The notes beneath the pieces are model-generated. The model was given only the letters and a program-made list of their open reading frames with translations, did no database searches and was not told the DNA's origin. 64,000 nucleotides of DNA from Bacteroidales bacterium. GTDB taxonomy: Bacteria > Bacteroidota > Bacteroidia > Bacteroidales > UBA12077. Every line of letters starts with the position of its first letter. Position 1 is the first letter of the stretch. A program made the position numbers and the translations under genes. Below, piece by piece: positions 38,156 to 47,092 of this stretch. The stretch lies in contig JANQHE010000009.1 in NCBI GenBank assembly GCA_028282785.1, positions 1 through 64,000 of the forward strand, in the 5' to 3' direction.

Positions 38156-38656
38156 ATGAATAATTTAATTATAATCGATGATTTATTATGCATGAACGAG
38201 CTACGTAGTTTGTTAAATAAGTATTCTAACCAGGTTAAATTATTCCTTTCAGAAGAAGACTATAACATTGATCTTGAAGGTTTGGTCAAGCAAATTAAAA
38301 ATGATTTAAGCATTCAGAAAATTGTATCTGTTTCAACGGAAAATGAACTATTAAAAATACTTATTAAAGACATTCTTTTCATAGAAACAAATAAGAATGA
38401 AGTTTTCATCAGTTTAGCAAATGGTGAAACTCATCGGTTGGATAAGCCATTTATTCATTACAAGAATAATTGGAATCAATATAGTATTATTCAAGTTAAT
38501 GACAATTATCTGGTAAATATTAATTCGGTTAAGGAATTCACTTTAGATGATAATACCATCACATTAATTAACGGCGATAAAATCAATGCAGATAAATCAT
38601 TTAGGAATCAAATCATACAAGCATTAAAGAATATGGAAACGAATATTAACAATTAA
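38156..38656 (+). CDS. Orphan LytTR domain protein without a functional receiver
   Basis: A 166-residue protein whose C-terminal half (about 65-160) is a LytTR domain: ILIKDILFIETNKNEVFISL and QVNDNYLVNINSVKEFTLDD match the DNA-binding family. The first ~65 residues (NLIIIDDLLCMNELRSLLN ... LIKQIKND) resemble only the opening strand of a receiver, with no phospho-acceptor Asp pattern. It follows the LytTR regulator by about 110 bp and precedes a secreted protein by 16 bp. It may be a degenerate paralogue that modulates or competes with the complete regulator. Confidence 0.75.
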   Translation: MNNLIIIDDLLCMNELRSLLNKYSNQVKLFLSEEDYNIDLEGLVKQIKNDLSIQKIVSVSTENELLKILIKDILFIETNKNEVFISLANGETHRLDKPFIHYKNNWNQYSIIQVNDNYLVNINSVKEFTLDDNTITLINGDKINADKSFRNQIIQALKNMETNINN

Positions 38657-38672
38657 AAATTGAGAAATAACT

Positions 38673-39446
38673 ATGAAAAAATTAGGATTATTATTTTTAT
38701 CATTAACTCTTTCTTTAGGAGTTTTCGCACAAGCCAAGTACCAAGCTAAAGTCATTATTGTTTTTATGGGCGAAAAGAATGCAACTTTTGACGAATCACT
38801 GTTTCCAAATTGTGAGTTTTACTATACTCCGGGAATTATAGCTACAGAAAAAAAGACCAACACTTTAAGTGGTAAAATTGCCGGCTCTATTACAGGTGAT
38901 GATTACAGTACTGCTTATGATGTTAGCTTCTCCGGCACCCCGGAAGCGGCTTATAAAACAAAAATGACAGAAACGGTTCTTTTTGATATTAACGGTTATG
39001 TTTCTGGTCTTTATAAATCATTTGATAATATTGTCCTAAGTCCTAAAAAGAACTTGCAAGGTACTTATGATTATGCTAGTTACAATGCAGTAAGCAAGGA
39101 TTACATTAAAAAAGGAGATGAAACGAAGAAGGCAAAAAAAGCTCCTAAAAAACCAAAACATTTATTTGACTATTACGGCATGGAAATTCCATTTGATTTT
39201 GAGGTAGAAAATGCTGCCGGAGAGAAAAAATCTATAAGAAATATTGTAAAGGGTGAACCTTTAACAATCCTTCACACGCTTTATATATCTCCTGATGCAG
39301 ATTTCAAATCGGGATTGGAAAGTGGAGCCAATAAGACAGGCAAAGAATTTCTTAGCGATAGAAGTAATACCAGCAAAAGTTTTAGAGCCTTGAAAATACT
39401 CTTCGAGTTTGAAGAGAATATATATGGAAACAAAGTAATATTGTAA
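38673..39446 (+). CDS. Secreted protein of unknown function
   Basis: A 257-residue exported protein with signal MKKLGLLFLSLTLSLGVFAQ. I do not recognise the mature part. It has a beta-rich centre (FPNCEFYYTPGI, IATEKKTNTLSGKI, YDVSFSGTPEAAY) and a lysine-rich linker (KKAKKAPKKPKH) before an acidic/hydrophobic end. The two-LytTR locus upstream and 16-bp spacing to the orphan LytTR gene suggest the gene is controlled by that system; this is inference. Confidence 0.6.
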   Translation: MKKLGLLFLSLTLSLGVFAQAKYQAKVIIVFMGEKNATFDESLFPNCEFYYTPGIIATEKKTNTLSGKIAGSITGDDYSTAYDVSFSGTPEAAYKTKMTETVLFDINGYVSGLYKSFDNIVLSPKKNLQGTYDYASYNAVSKDYIKKGDETKKAKKAPKKPKHLFDYYGMEIPFDFEVENAAGEKKSIRNIVKGEPLTILHTLYISPDADFKSGLESGANKTGKEFLSDRSNTSKSFRALKILFEFEENIYGNKVIL

Positions 39447-39539
39447 ATTATTCATTTTAGAATTAAATAAACCGTACCAATAAAAATGTAATAAACTATG
39501 CTTTTATAAGGATAGAATTAATTTAAACCAATTGACAGT

Positions 39540-39580
39540 GAGGCTTTTATGCTCCAATGCAGATAGAAGCCTCTTTTTTA
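39540..39580 (+). terminator. Terminator after the secreted protein
   Basis: GAGGCTT and AAGCCTC enclose about 20 nt and are followed by TTTTTTA, about 95 bp after the stop, shared with the convergent GSCFA gene. Confidence 0.75.
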
Positions 39581-40561
39581 TAGCTGCGACTTAAAATAAT
39601 TTAATTCATCATCAAAATTCAAAAAATCATTTTTCTTGATTATTTTATGAATTAAATCAATCTGACTTTCCAAAAATCTTTGATGACCTTTTGTTCCCGG
39701 ATTCATTGGGCAATGGTTTTTAGCGCGAACGATTTTTTCGACATCCTGAATTACTTCATTCGTAGTTTGGTCAAAATATGTTTGCCCAAATTGCTGCCAA
39801 ATATAATCAATAGCGACTTTTGAAGGGTGCAACATATCGTCTGCATAAAAACGATAGTCGCGTAAATCATCCATCATAATTTCGTAAGCAGGAAAGTATT
39901 CAATATGATCAAATATTTTAATAAGCTGATGAATGGCCAAAATTAAAGTTGACTTACTTAATTGGTTTTGAATTGCTCCATCTTTCCAGTGCCTAACCGG
40001 GCTGACTGTAAAAATAATCTTTAAACCGGGGTTATAATCCTCCATTCTGTTTAACACTTTAGCCCATTGAACAAAAATATCCTCTACACCCAGTTTAAAT
40101 CGTTCAAACTCCTTAGCTGGAATTTTATGGCAATTAGAAACAATCCTTTTTATTTTGAGATATTTATAAACCCAAGCCGTACCAAAAGTTACAATCAAAT
40201 ATTTTGCTGTTTTCAAATGAGCCCTTGCTTGATTGAGCCTCCCATTTATTTTTTTTAAGCACTCCTGTTTATCCGGATTTGAAAATTCAGTATCGTGATA
40301 AAAACTAAACCACAGGTTATTAAAAAAATCTAAATCGCTTTCTTCAAAATCTCTTTTATCTAAAATGATTTCCAAGCTTTGCCTTACTGAAACCGGATTA
40401 TACAAAACACCAAAAGGATTTACCAAAACAGGGAACTTAAAATCAACCATTTTATTGCCAATATTCTCGGTAAAGCATGATCCCATGAACAAAACAGGCG
40501 TGTGGTAACTTATTTTGTTACTTGATCTTTCCGGTTCTATTTTAGTACGAAATTCTTTCAT
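39578..40561 (-). CDS. GSCFA domain protein
   Basis: A roughly 327-residue protein of the GSCFA family, whose name comes from the Gly-Ser-Cys-Phe-Ala motif, here FMGSCFTENIGN near residue 26, i.e. GSCFT. Other marks are NPFGVLYNPVSVRQSL, TFGTAWVYKY, TVSPVRHWKDGAIQNQLSKS and DDMLHPSKVAIDYIW. The serine and the DxxH near the end suggest an SGNH-type hydrolase, but the substrate is unknown. I chose the ATG for MKEFRTKIEPERSS; seven extra upstream residues (MADSYLT) are encoded by repeat sequence. Confidence 0.82.
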   Translation of the reverse strand: MKEFRTKIEPERSSNKISYHTPVLFMGSCFTENIGNKMVDFKFPVLVNPFGVLYNPVSVRQSLEIILDKRDFEESDLDFFNNLWFSFYHDTEFSNPDKQECLKKINGRLNQARAHLKTAKYLIVTFGTAWVYKYLKIKRIVSNCHKIPAKEFERFKLGVEDIFVQWAKVLNRMEDYNPGLKIIFTVSPVRHWKDGAIQNQLSKSTLILAIHQLIKIFDHIEYFPAYEIMMDDLRDYRFYADDMLHPSKVAIDYIWQQFGQTYFDQTTNEVIQDVEKIVRAKNHCPMNPGTKGHQRFLESQIDLIHKIIKKNDFLNFDDELNYFKSQL

Positions 40562-40571
40562 TGTTAAATAG

Positions 40572-40600
40572 CTGTCAGCCACTAGCCATTAGCCACTAGT
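40572..40600. repeat. Imperfect TAGCCACTAGCCATTAGCC repeat at the end of a four-helix-bundle gene
   Basis: GTCAGCCACTAGCCATTAGCCACTAG-like sequence (in units AGCCACT/AGCCATT) lies between the GSCFA start and the four-helix-bundle stop. A related run, TAACAGCTAGCAGCTAAAAGCT, lies upstream of the four-helix-bundle gene. Such repeats commonly flank this gene family. Confidence 0.5.
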
Positions 40601-40884
40601 TTATTCATAAAGCCATAAATCATCATTTGTTCTTCTGCTATTATAGCTTGGGTTTCAACTTCAAAAGATGAGCCCAGTGCAATTTCTAAAAATCTATAAT
40701 AATCCTTTTCACTTCTTCTGGAACTTCCTTCTGCAATATTTGAGGGAATTGACACTGCTGCTCTTGTTATTTGGGTATATAATCCATACTTCTCTTTTTC
40801 TGGCAAAAGATTAGCAATGTTATAAGCTTCTTTGACTATTTCAATTCCTTTTTGCCAAATCTTCAATTTTTTAAAATTTTTCAT
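40582..40884 (-). CDS. Four-helix-bundle protein (23S rRNA IVP family), C-terminally altered
   Basis: A 100-residue protein of the intervening-sequence protein family, first found in the inserted sequences of 23S rRNA; function unknown, probably not tied to rRNA here. FKKLKIWQKGIEIVKEAYNI and ITRAAVSIPSNIAEGSSRRS then YRFLEIALGSSFEVETQ are diagnostic. After ETQ the usual final helix (about 20-25 residues, ending in a INSL type tail) is missing: it reads AIIAEEQMMIYGFMNKLVANG and stops inside the repeat. It is probably a decayed or shortened copy. Confidence 0.7.
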   Translation of the reverse strand: MKNFKKLKIWQKGIEIVKEAYNIANLLPEKEKYGLYTQITRAAVSIPSNIAEGSSRRSEKDYYRFLEIALGSSFEVETQAIIAEEQMMIYGFMNKLVANG

Positions 40885-40942
40885 TAATTAATACATTTTT
40901 ATTGTTAAACTAACAGCTAGCAGCTAAAAGCTATTAGTATAC

Positions 40943-41782
40943 TCATAATTTATTTTCTACCCATTTTAAAACAAACTCAAAAATCTGATCTTTTTCTAAT
41001 TCATTATGCAACTCATGGTATAATCCCTCCCATTCCTTGTATACAATATCTTTTTCCTTATTTTTTGCTTTTTCAAAAAAATCTTTACTTGCCTTATATG
41101 ATGTTATATTATCGTCGTTACCATGCTGAATAAGAACCGGTAAATTAAGCTTTTCAGTATTTTCTAATACCCAATGCCCTGCATTATAAATTTCAAAAAA
41201 CATTCGGGCCGAAATCTTTTCATGAATTAAAGGGTCCCTAATATATTGATCAACTATATTTTTATCATGTGTTAAGCCTATAAGCTCTAACTTTGAATTT
41301 TGAGTAAATTTGGGATACAATTTATTCATTATTCTTGCAAAAATCAAAGTTATTGAAGAAGGATTAAAAGCTAATCTATACCATGGAGAAGAAATCACAG
41401 CTCCAATAAATGAATTTTTTCTTTTTAAAATATAATTGGTTACGATATTCCCGCCCAAACTATGCCCATAGATGAATTGAGGTAAATCGGGAAACAGCTT
41501 TTTTGATTCTTTAAGTAAGACATCAATATCCTTTAAAAGATCTTCAAAGCTTGATATATAACCTCTTCGTCCGTCTGATTTTCCGTGGCCACGATAATCA
41601 ATGGCATGTACAGCAAATCCTTCATTTGCAAATTTCATTGCCCAGTAATCATAGCGTTCACTATATTCACCAAATCCGTGTACTAAATTTATAATTGCCT
41701 TTGGGCTTTCTTTAGGTTCCCATATATAACCCGAAAGTTTCATACCATCAAAGGAGGCGTATGCTGCTGATTTGTAATTCAT
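40943..41782 (-). CDS. Alpha/beta hydrolase, monoacylglycerol lipase/lysophospholipase type
   Basis: A serine hydrolase of the S33/hydrolase_4 family. Motifs: NLVHGFGEYSERYDYWA, IDYRGHGKSDGRRGY, and the nucleophile elbow YGHSLGGNIV with Ser near residue 107; the catalytic Asp in LIQHGNDDNITSY and His in YHELHNELEKD follow in order. Likely substrates are monoacylglycerols or lysophospholipids. I chose the ATG giving MNYKSAAYASFDG; the 34 residues upstream (MISYKSLCSF...) are hydrophobic and Cys-rich, lack the family's sequence and overlap the divergent yjbQ gene. Confidence 0.85.
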   Translation of the reverse strand: MNYKSAAYASFDGMKLSGYIWEPKESPKAIINLVHGFGEYSERYDYWAMKFANEGFAVHAIDYRGHGKSDGRRGYISSFEDLLKDIDVLLKESKKLFPDLPQFIYGHSLGGNIVTNYILKRKNSFIGAVISSPWYRLAFNPSSITLIFARIMNKLYPKFTQNSKLELIGLTHDKNIVDQYIRDPLIHEKISARMFFEIYNAGHWVLENTEKLNLPVLIQHGNDDNITSYKASKDFFEKAKNKEKDIVYKEWEGLYHELHNELEKDQIFEFVLKWVENKL

Positions 41783-41828
41783 AGTTAAGTAACCTAACTT
41801 TAAAATTCTAATCAAATTTACAGATATT

Positions 41829-42245
41829 ATGCAACAAATCATACAAATATCAACGAATGAACATAACGACTTATATGATATCACTGACCGGGTTGAAAAT
41901 ATAATTTCAAGTAGTAATATTATAAGTGGATTAGTAAATATTTATGCTCAAGGTGCAACAGCAGCTATAATGATCCAGGAAAACTGGGATAACTCAGTTC
42001 AAAATGATGTGATTACTTTACTGAAAAAATTAATTCCTTCGGGTGTGTGGCAGCACGACGCTCAAGACAATAATGGCGATGCACATTTGAAAGCGGGTAT
42101 TGTTGGCCCAAGCGAAACCATTCCAATTATCGATGGTAAAATGGGATTATCCACCTGGCAAAACATCTTCTTCTGTGAGTTTGACGGGCCACGTTCTAAA
42201 AGAAATATTGTAGTTTCAATTCTTCCCGGTGATTCCAAAAATTAA
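41829..42245 (+). CDS. YjbQ family protein (secondary thiamine-phosphate synthase type)
   Basis: A 138-residue protein of the UPF0047/YjbQ family. Conserved residues include GLVNIYAQGATAAIMIQE, AQDNNGDAHLKAGIVGPS (His and Asp region), ETIPIIDGKMGLSTWQNIF and CEFDGPRSKRNIVV. Members have been reported with weak thiamine-phosphate synthase activity, but the real role is not clear. thiL is in the same window but far away and not linked. It starts 46 bp from the divergent hydrolase. Confidence 0.85.
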   Translation: MQQIIQISTNEHNDLYDITDRVENIISSSNIISGLVNIYAQGATAAIMIQENWDNSVQNDVITLLKKLIPSGVWQHDAQDNNGDAHLKAGIVGPSETIPIIDGKMGLSTWQNIFFCEFDGPRSKRNIVVSILPGDSKN

Positions 42246-42303
42246 CTGAACAAAAAATAAACATCTTTGTATAGATAGATTATAAATTTAAAACCAATAG
42301 AAA

Positions 42304-43188
42304 ATGATCCAAAAAATTGCATCAATTACCGCTTTTATATTTTTAACCTCTTTACTATTTGCACAAGAAGAAGCCGATTCGGCAAAAACCTGGAAGTTTA
42401 ATGGATTAACATCTTTAAATTTTTCTCAAGTATCTCTTACTAATTGGGCCGCGGGTGGAGAAAATTCTTATGCTTTTAATGGGTTAGTTAATTTATCGCT
42501 AAAATATTCTAAAGATAAAAATGACTGGGCCAATACATTGGATATAGGTTATGGAATTCAAAAACAAGGCGACCAAGAATATAGAAAGACTGATGATCAT
42601 ATTGATTTTACATCGAAATACGGGCGAAAAGTTTCAAAAGGTTTTTTTATAAGTGCTTTATTGAATTTTAAAACACAGATGAATGAAGGTAAGAAATTTG
42701 AAACTGATCCGGATACCAGTTATGTAATTTCAGAATTTTTAGCTCCTGGTTATTTAACCGGTGCTATTGGTATGGAATACAAACCAAGTGAAGTGTTTTA
42801 TGCTGTTTTATCTCCGGTTGCAGGAAAATTAACAATGGTACTGGATGATACCTTATCAGCCCGAGGCTCCTTTGGTGTTGATCCGGGGTCAAAAACAAGG
42901 ATTGAACTTGGAGGTTCTGCTACAATAGGAGTAAAAAAGGAGGTAATGAAAAACGTAATATTTACTTCTACGCTTGCATTATTTTCAAACTATATGGAAA
43001 ATCCACAAAATGTAGACGTGGATTGGAAGGTTTTAATCAATATGAAAATAAATGACTATTTATCAGCTAACCTAAATACACATTTAATATATGATGATGA
43101 TATAGCATATATCGATGAAGAAGGTGAACACGGGCCTCGCGTTCAGTTCAAAGAGGTATTTGGTGTTGGTTTGACCTACAAATTTTGA
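42304..43188 (+). CDS. DUF3078 family outer-membrane protein
   Basis: A 294-residue exported protein with signal MIQKIASITAFIFLTSLLFA. The mature part is beta-strand rich with WKFNGLTSLNFSQVSLTNWA, GGENSYAFNGLVNL, YKPSEVFYAVLSPVAGKLT and a final YLSANLNTHLIYDDDIAY...GVGLTYKF, with a C-terminal Phe, the hallmark of a barrel protein. The SFSQVSLTNWAAGGENSYA segment is the DUF3078 pattern. Function unknown. It follows yjbQ by 58 bp and may be co-transcribed. Confidence 0.85.
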   Translation: MIQKIASITAFIFLTSLLFAQEEADSAKTWKFNGLTSLNFSQVSLTNWAAGGENSYAFNGLVNLSLKYSKDKNDWANTLDIGYGIQKQGDQEYRKTDDHIDFTSKYGRKVSKGFFISALLNFKTQMNEGKKFETDPDTSYVISEFLAPGYLTGAIGMEYKPSEVFYAVLSPVAGKLTMVLDDTLSARGSFGVDPGSKTRIELGGSATIGVKKEVMKNVIFTSTLALFSNYMENPQNVDVDWKVLINMKINDYLSANLNTHLIYDDDIAYIDEEGEHGPRVQFKEVFGVGLTYKF

Positions 43189-43245
43189 TAATCTTAACAG
43201 GTTTCCTTTATCCGGTTATAATAAGAATTTAAAGCTCAAAACTCA

Positions 43246-43875
43246 TTATATTTCTATGAGTTTATTTTTCATGGCAAACATAACCAAATGTGCTGAATTT
43301 TTGGTTTTTGTTTTTTTTAATAGTGCAGTCCTATGGTTATCAGCAGTTTTGGGGCTAATAAATAAGCTTTCACCTATTTCATTATTTGTATGACCATTGC
43401 ATATTAAAATCAAGACTTCCTGCTCTCTATCCGTCAGTTCAATTTCTACTTCGTTCTTTTTGTTAAAAGAAACAATCACTTTTTGCAATAATTCCTGGCT
43501 AAAATAATTTCCCCCTTCATAAATTTCTTTAATTGCCTTTATCATTTCAAATGAACCGGATTTCTTGAGTATAAATCCTTTTACTCCCAAATCTATCATT
43601 TTATGATAATGTTCCTCATCATCGAACATACTTAATATCAATATTTTAATGCCCGGATGCTTCTGCAGAGCTTTTTTAGTTGTATCAAATCCATCCATTA
43701 CAGGCATCGAAATATCCAATAAAATGATATCAGGTCTTTTATTTTGTAAGAAAGAAATTAGTTCAGCGCCATTTTTAAAACTACCTATAACCTCAATATC
43801 CTTTTCTTCGGATAGTATCATTCTAACACCATCTCTAAAAAGGTCATGATCATCTGCAATAGCTACATTAATCAT
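43246..43875 (-). CDS. NarL/FixJ-type response regulator
   Basis: A 209-residue regulator. The receiver domain covers about 1-120, with the phospho-acceptor Asp near 54 in DIILLDISMPVMDG and the switch Thr/Lys in KILILSMFDDEEHYHKM...VKGFILKKSG. The LuxR-type helix-turn-helix is at about 145-205 (LTDREQEVLILICNGHTNNEIGESLFISPKTADNHR, in order). It lies 41 bp after the PAS kinase gene on the same strand and is its likely partner. Confidence 0.94.
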   Translation of the reverse strand: MINVAIADDHDLFRDGVRMILSEEKDIEVIGSFKNGAELISFLQNKRPDIILLDISMPVMDGFDTTKKALQKHPGIKILILSMFDDEEHYHKMIDLGVKGFILKKSGSFEMIKAIKEIYEGGNYFSQELLQKVIVSFNKKNEVEIELTDREQEVLILICNGHTNNEIGESLFISPKTADNHRTALLKKTKTKNSAHLVMFAMKNKLIEI

Positions 43876-43916
43876 TTTTGAATAAATTTAACTTAAAGAT
43901 ACATTATTTTCAGATT

Positions 43917-46382
43917 TTATGCCGGTAACTCGATCTGGTATTTTGAACCTTTATTGATACCTCCCTTGAATTCAACTTTTCCTCCAATCGATTCAATCCT
44001 GCTTTTTATATTTATTAATCCCTGCCCTTTTTTCTTTTTTAATTCTTTTTCGTAATCAAATCCTTTTCCATTGTCAGAAAATTTGACTTTTATAACTTTT
44101 CCATTGAAATTAATATCGAGTCGAATCAAACTCGAATCAGAATACTTAATACTATTATTCAATATTTCAGTTAGAGCTCTATAAATTGAAATTTCAATTT
44201 CGTCTCTAAATCTTTCTTCCGTATTCATTGTAAATTCAATTTTACATCCGGAAGCAATTTCAAATTGCTTAATTTGTTTTTTTAATGATTTATTAAGGCC
44301 AAAATTCTCTAATATTTTAGGTGTTAGATTGTTAGAAATAGTTGATATATTGGAAATAGCTTCATCAATTATATTATATAGCTGTGGTTCAATTTCTTGT
44401 TTTAGTTCAGGTTTAGTTGTTGTACAGTACTTTTCAGTAAACATTTTTAGTGTAGAGAGTAGAGGTCCAATACCATCGTGTAATTCTTTTGATATACGTG
44501 CACGTTCCTTTTCCTCTGCAGAAATGATCGAGTTAAGCATATTATTTTGCATCATCTTTTTATCCGTAATATCCTCAATTATTAAAAAAAGGCTTTTATA
44601 TTTTACTTTTTGATATGTAATGCTTAAGTGTTTTTTAAGATCTTCCGAATAAATCTCTTCCACAATCGGATTTCCTTTTAAAACCGCCTCAGAACAATTA
44701 ATGAAAAAACTATTATCCAAGCCTGGCAAAATACTACTAATAGTTTTCTCAAAAATATCCTCAATTTCTTTGTTAGTTAATTGCAGAAAAGCTTGATTTG
44801 CATTAAGCACAACAAAATCCTTAAAAATGCCCTCAACCCTATTTACACCCCTTATTACAATAAAGCTATTTTTTATTGCTGCTACCAAATCACTAAAATA
44901 CTTTCTTTGCTGATTAAGTTTTTTTACAGAGCTGGTAATTTCCGTATTATCTACAATAGCACTTACATATCTGTAAGGTACACTATTTTTATAGTAAACA
45001 GCACCATATTCTTTTAAGTATATGCTTAGCCCGCTTTTTACAATAATTCTGTATTCTATTGGATCATAAAATGTTCTGTGTTGTCGACCCTTTGAAATCG
45101 TATTTAATCTTTTTGTTAATATACTTCTATACTTACTTTGATCTAAAGGATGAATAAAACTTTGCAGATCTTTTACTGTTAATTGATTTTCATTATTTAT
45201 GTCTAAAATATTCTGCATTTGCTCAGATAAAATAACGGAGCCTGTTTCAAGATTCCAATCTATAATACCCATATTGATCGCCATTTCAGCAATTTTCCAA
45301 CGATTATTACTTTCTTCCAACAGTTTTTTCGACCTTTTCCGTTCGGAGATGTTTCTAAAAATAATCATAACCCTTTGATTATCATAATATTCTATCACCT
45401 GCATCTTAGCTTCAAACTCTATTATGCCTTTTTGGGTAATCAACTCGACTTCTTCCGGATCAAAATCATTAAACAAATTATTATTAACCTGATTAATGAA
45501 ACTATCCCTGCAATTTGGCAAAAGCATTTGATAAACCTTTATTTCCTTAAGGTTATAAGTTTCCTCTCCTATTAGTTTTTTAAATGATTTATTTGAAGTA
45601 ATGTAGTTACATTCAAGGTCGCAAATAACGATTGGATCCTTACTTCCATCAAATATATTTCTAAAGTTTTTTTCTTTTTGAATTATATTTTTTTGAAGTT
45701 CAATATTTTCTCCTATCTTTTTACTAAGTAAACTAACGGTAGCATTTAACTCCGCATTTTCAGCATTTTTGTTTTGTAATAAAGTATTAAGACGCCTGGA
45801 AATATGATTTATAATATAAATAATCAATCCCAGCCAAAGTATTATATCCCATACATTTGATATAACTAATAATGTCTTTTCAACGGAGCCTTTATTATAT
45901 TCTACTTTTTCAACTGTTCCCGAATTATGGAGCCAAACAATAATTAATATGGTTATAAGTGATGCAAAAACTGATAAAATGCTTATTCTAATGTTATATA
46001 AAAGGACTGCAAAAATTGCAACTAAAATAAAAGCTAACCAGCTTACACTTTCAAATCCCTGATATAGTAATCCAACAATTCCACTTATATATGCAAAGAT
46101 TAAGGCGGTGATTAACTTAACATGATACTTAAAAAGATACCTGAGTTGTGCCAATATAATTACTATCAATGCAAATCCAATATCCAGGAGAAATTGAGGC
46201 TGATAACCGAAATAAGTAATTTTTGATAGCGTTATAAATATGTACGGAATTACCAATAATGAAAAAAGAACCAACAAAGAGTTTACAATTTGTTCTATAT
46301 CGATAAAAGCCCTTCGTTCAAATAATGTCGAATATTTCTCTTTCTTAATAAACATAAACTCAAAACATGTATTTTTAAACAT
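43917..46382 (-). CDS. PAS-domain sensor histidine kinase with seven-helix-like membrane part
   Basis: An 821-residue sensor kinase of the HisKA_3/NarX-like group. Six or more hydrophobic helices (about 25-205) are followed by PAS-type domains: one at about 240-350 (IFDGSKDPIVICDLECNYI, GEETYNLKEI), one near 370-490 with the PAC segment PYRYVSAIVDNTEIT, and one near 500-610. The kinase core has ISKELHDGIGPLLSTLKMF (His near 635) and HATPase motifs EILNNSIKYS and FSDNGKGFD. Start codon is uncertain; a second ATG lies nine codons in. Partner is the downstream regulator. Confidence 0.9.
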   Translation of the reverse strand: MFKNTCFEFMFIKKEKYSTLFERRAFIDIEQIVNSLLVLFSLLVIPYIFITLSKITYFGYQPQFLLDIGFALIVIILAQLRYLFKYHVKLITALIFAYISGIVGLLYQGFESVSWLAFILVAIFAVLLYNIRISILSVFASLITILIIVWLHNSGTVEKVEYNKGSVEKTLLVISNVWDIILWLGLIIYIINHISRRLNTLLQNKNAENAELNATVSLLSKKIGENIELQKNIIQKEKNFRNIFDGSKDPIVICDLECNYITSNKSFKKLIGEETYNLKEIKVYQMLLPNCRDSFINQVNNNLFNDFDPEEVELITQKGIIEFEAKMQVIEYYDNQRVMIIFRNISERKRSKKLLEESNNRWKIAEMAINMGIIDWNLETGSVILSEQMQNILDINNENQLTVKDLQSFIHPLDQSKYRSILTKRLNTISKGRQHRTFYDPIEYRIIVKSGLSIYLKEYGAVYYKNSVPYRYVSAIVDNTEITSSVKKLNQQRKYFSDLVAAIKNSFIVIRGVNRVEGIFKDFVVLNANQAFLQLTNKEIEDIFEKTISSILPGLDNSFFINCSEAVLKGNPIVEEIYSEDLKKHLSITYQKVKYKSLFLIIEDITDKKMMQNNMLNSIISAEEKERARISKELHDGIGPLLSTLKMFTEKYCTTTKPELKQEIEPQLYNIIDEAISNISTISNNLTPKILENFGLNKSLKKQIKQFEIASGCKIEFTMNTEERFRDEIEISIYRALTEILNNSIKYSDSSLIRLDINFNGKVIKVKFSDNGKGFDYEKELKKKKGQGLINIKSRIESIGGKVEFKGGINKGSKYQIELPA

Positions 46383-46625
46383 AAACCCAAAGTAATTATT
46401 TTAATTGTAGAACTTTGAGTTTAAAATGCAAGTTAAGATTCTTATTTAAAATTGCCTATAGTAAATTCCTAATTATAATTTTATTGAAACTAAGAAAATT
46501 ATGAAACGCTATATTTTTAAAATAAGAAAGGAGCAAACTATCTAAGTTTACCCCTTTCATTTGTAGAACTTAACCTAAACCATCAATAAAGATTTTATTT
46601 AAAAAAATAAAATTATATCATCATT

Positions 46626-47033
46626 TCATTTTCCTTTGTGATCATAATTAGGATCAAATGAATTTTCTGCTACTAATTTAATAAGGTTAAAATTGAATAA
46701 CTTGTATTTGTTTTTAAATACTTCTCCTATATCATGAATATCTTCATCATCCTCTTCAAAATACCAATCTATTTTAACGTCTTTTATATGAGTGCTTTTA
46801 AAAAGTATTTTTAATAAATCAGCTATCATTCTTATTGAAACACTGTTTATTATTTCAAGATTAATCGTTAGATCGACATTTTTTTCCGTAAAATTTGACA
46901 CCCATTTTCTTAATGGTATATAAAAATCAACTTCGCTAAATGGTAAAGACCTACCTTTAATTAACATGCGACCGGATTTGTAAAATTCCACATTAGGAGT
47001 GTATCTTGTTTGCCCGATTATCAAGTCTGTCAT
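46626..47033 (-). CDS. SiaC-like (DUF1987) regulatory protein, copy 1
   Basis: A 135-residue protein of the DUF1987/SiaC family. Members act as partner-switch phosphoproteins with a kinase/phosphatase pair. Marks are TPNVEFYKSGRMLIKGRSLP, VDFYIPLRKWV, DLTINLEIINSVSIRMI and VKIDWYFEEDDEDIHDIGEVF. At the position of the phosphorylated Thr of SiaC (family FNTSSSK) it has Ser-Val-Ser (INSVSIRM). No siaA/B kinase-phosphatase genes are adjacent. It is 59 bp from copy 2. Confidence 0.8.
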   Translation of the reverse strand: MTDLIIGQTRYTPNVEFYKSGRMLIKGRSLPFSEVDFYIPLRKWVSNFTEKNVDLTINLEIINSVSIRMIADLLKILFKSTHIKDVKIDWYFEEDDEDIHDIGEVFKNKYKLFNFNLIKLVAENSFDPNYDHKGK

Positions 47034-47092
47034 GATTTACAATCTTAGTGCATTCAACTATATTTTCTCTTAGACTTATTTCTAAATATGTA

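Noticed and set aside
41783-41884. Extra 34 N-terminal residues of the alpha/beta hydrolase
   Set aside because: They would overlap the divergent yjbQ gene, are Cys-rich and unlike the family; MNYKSAAYASFDG is the normal beginning.
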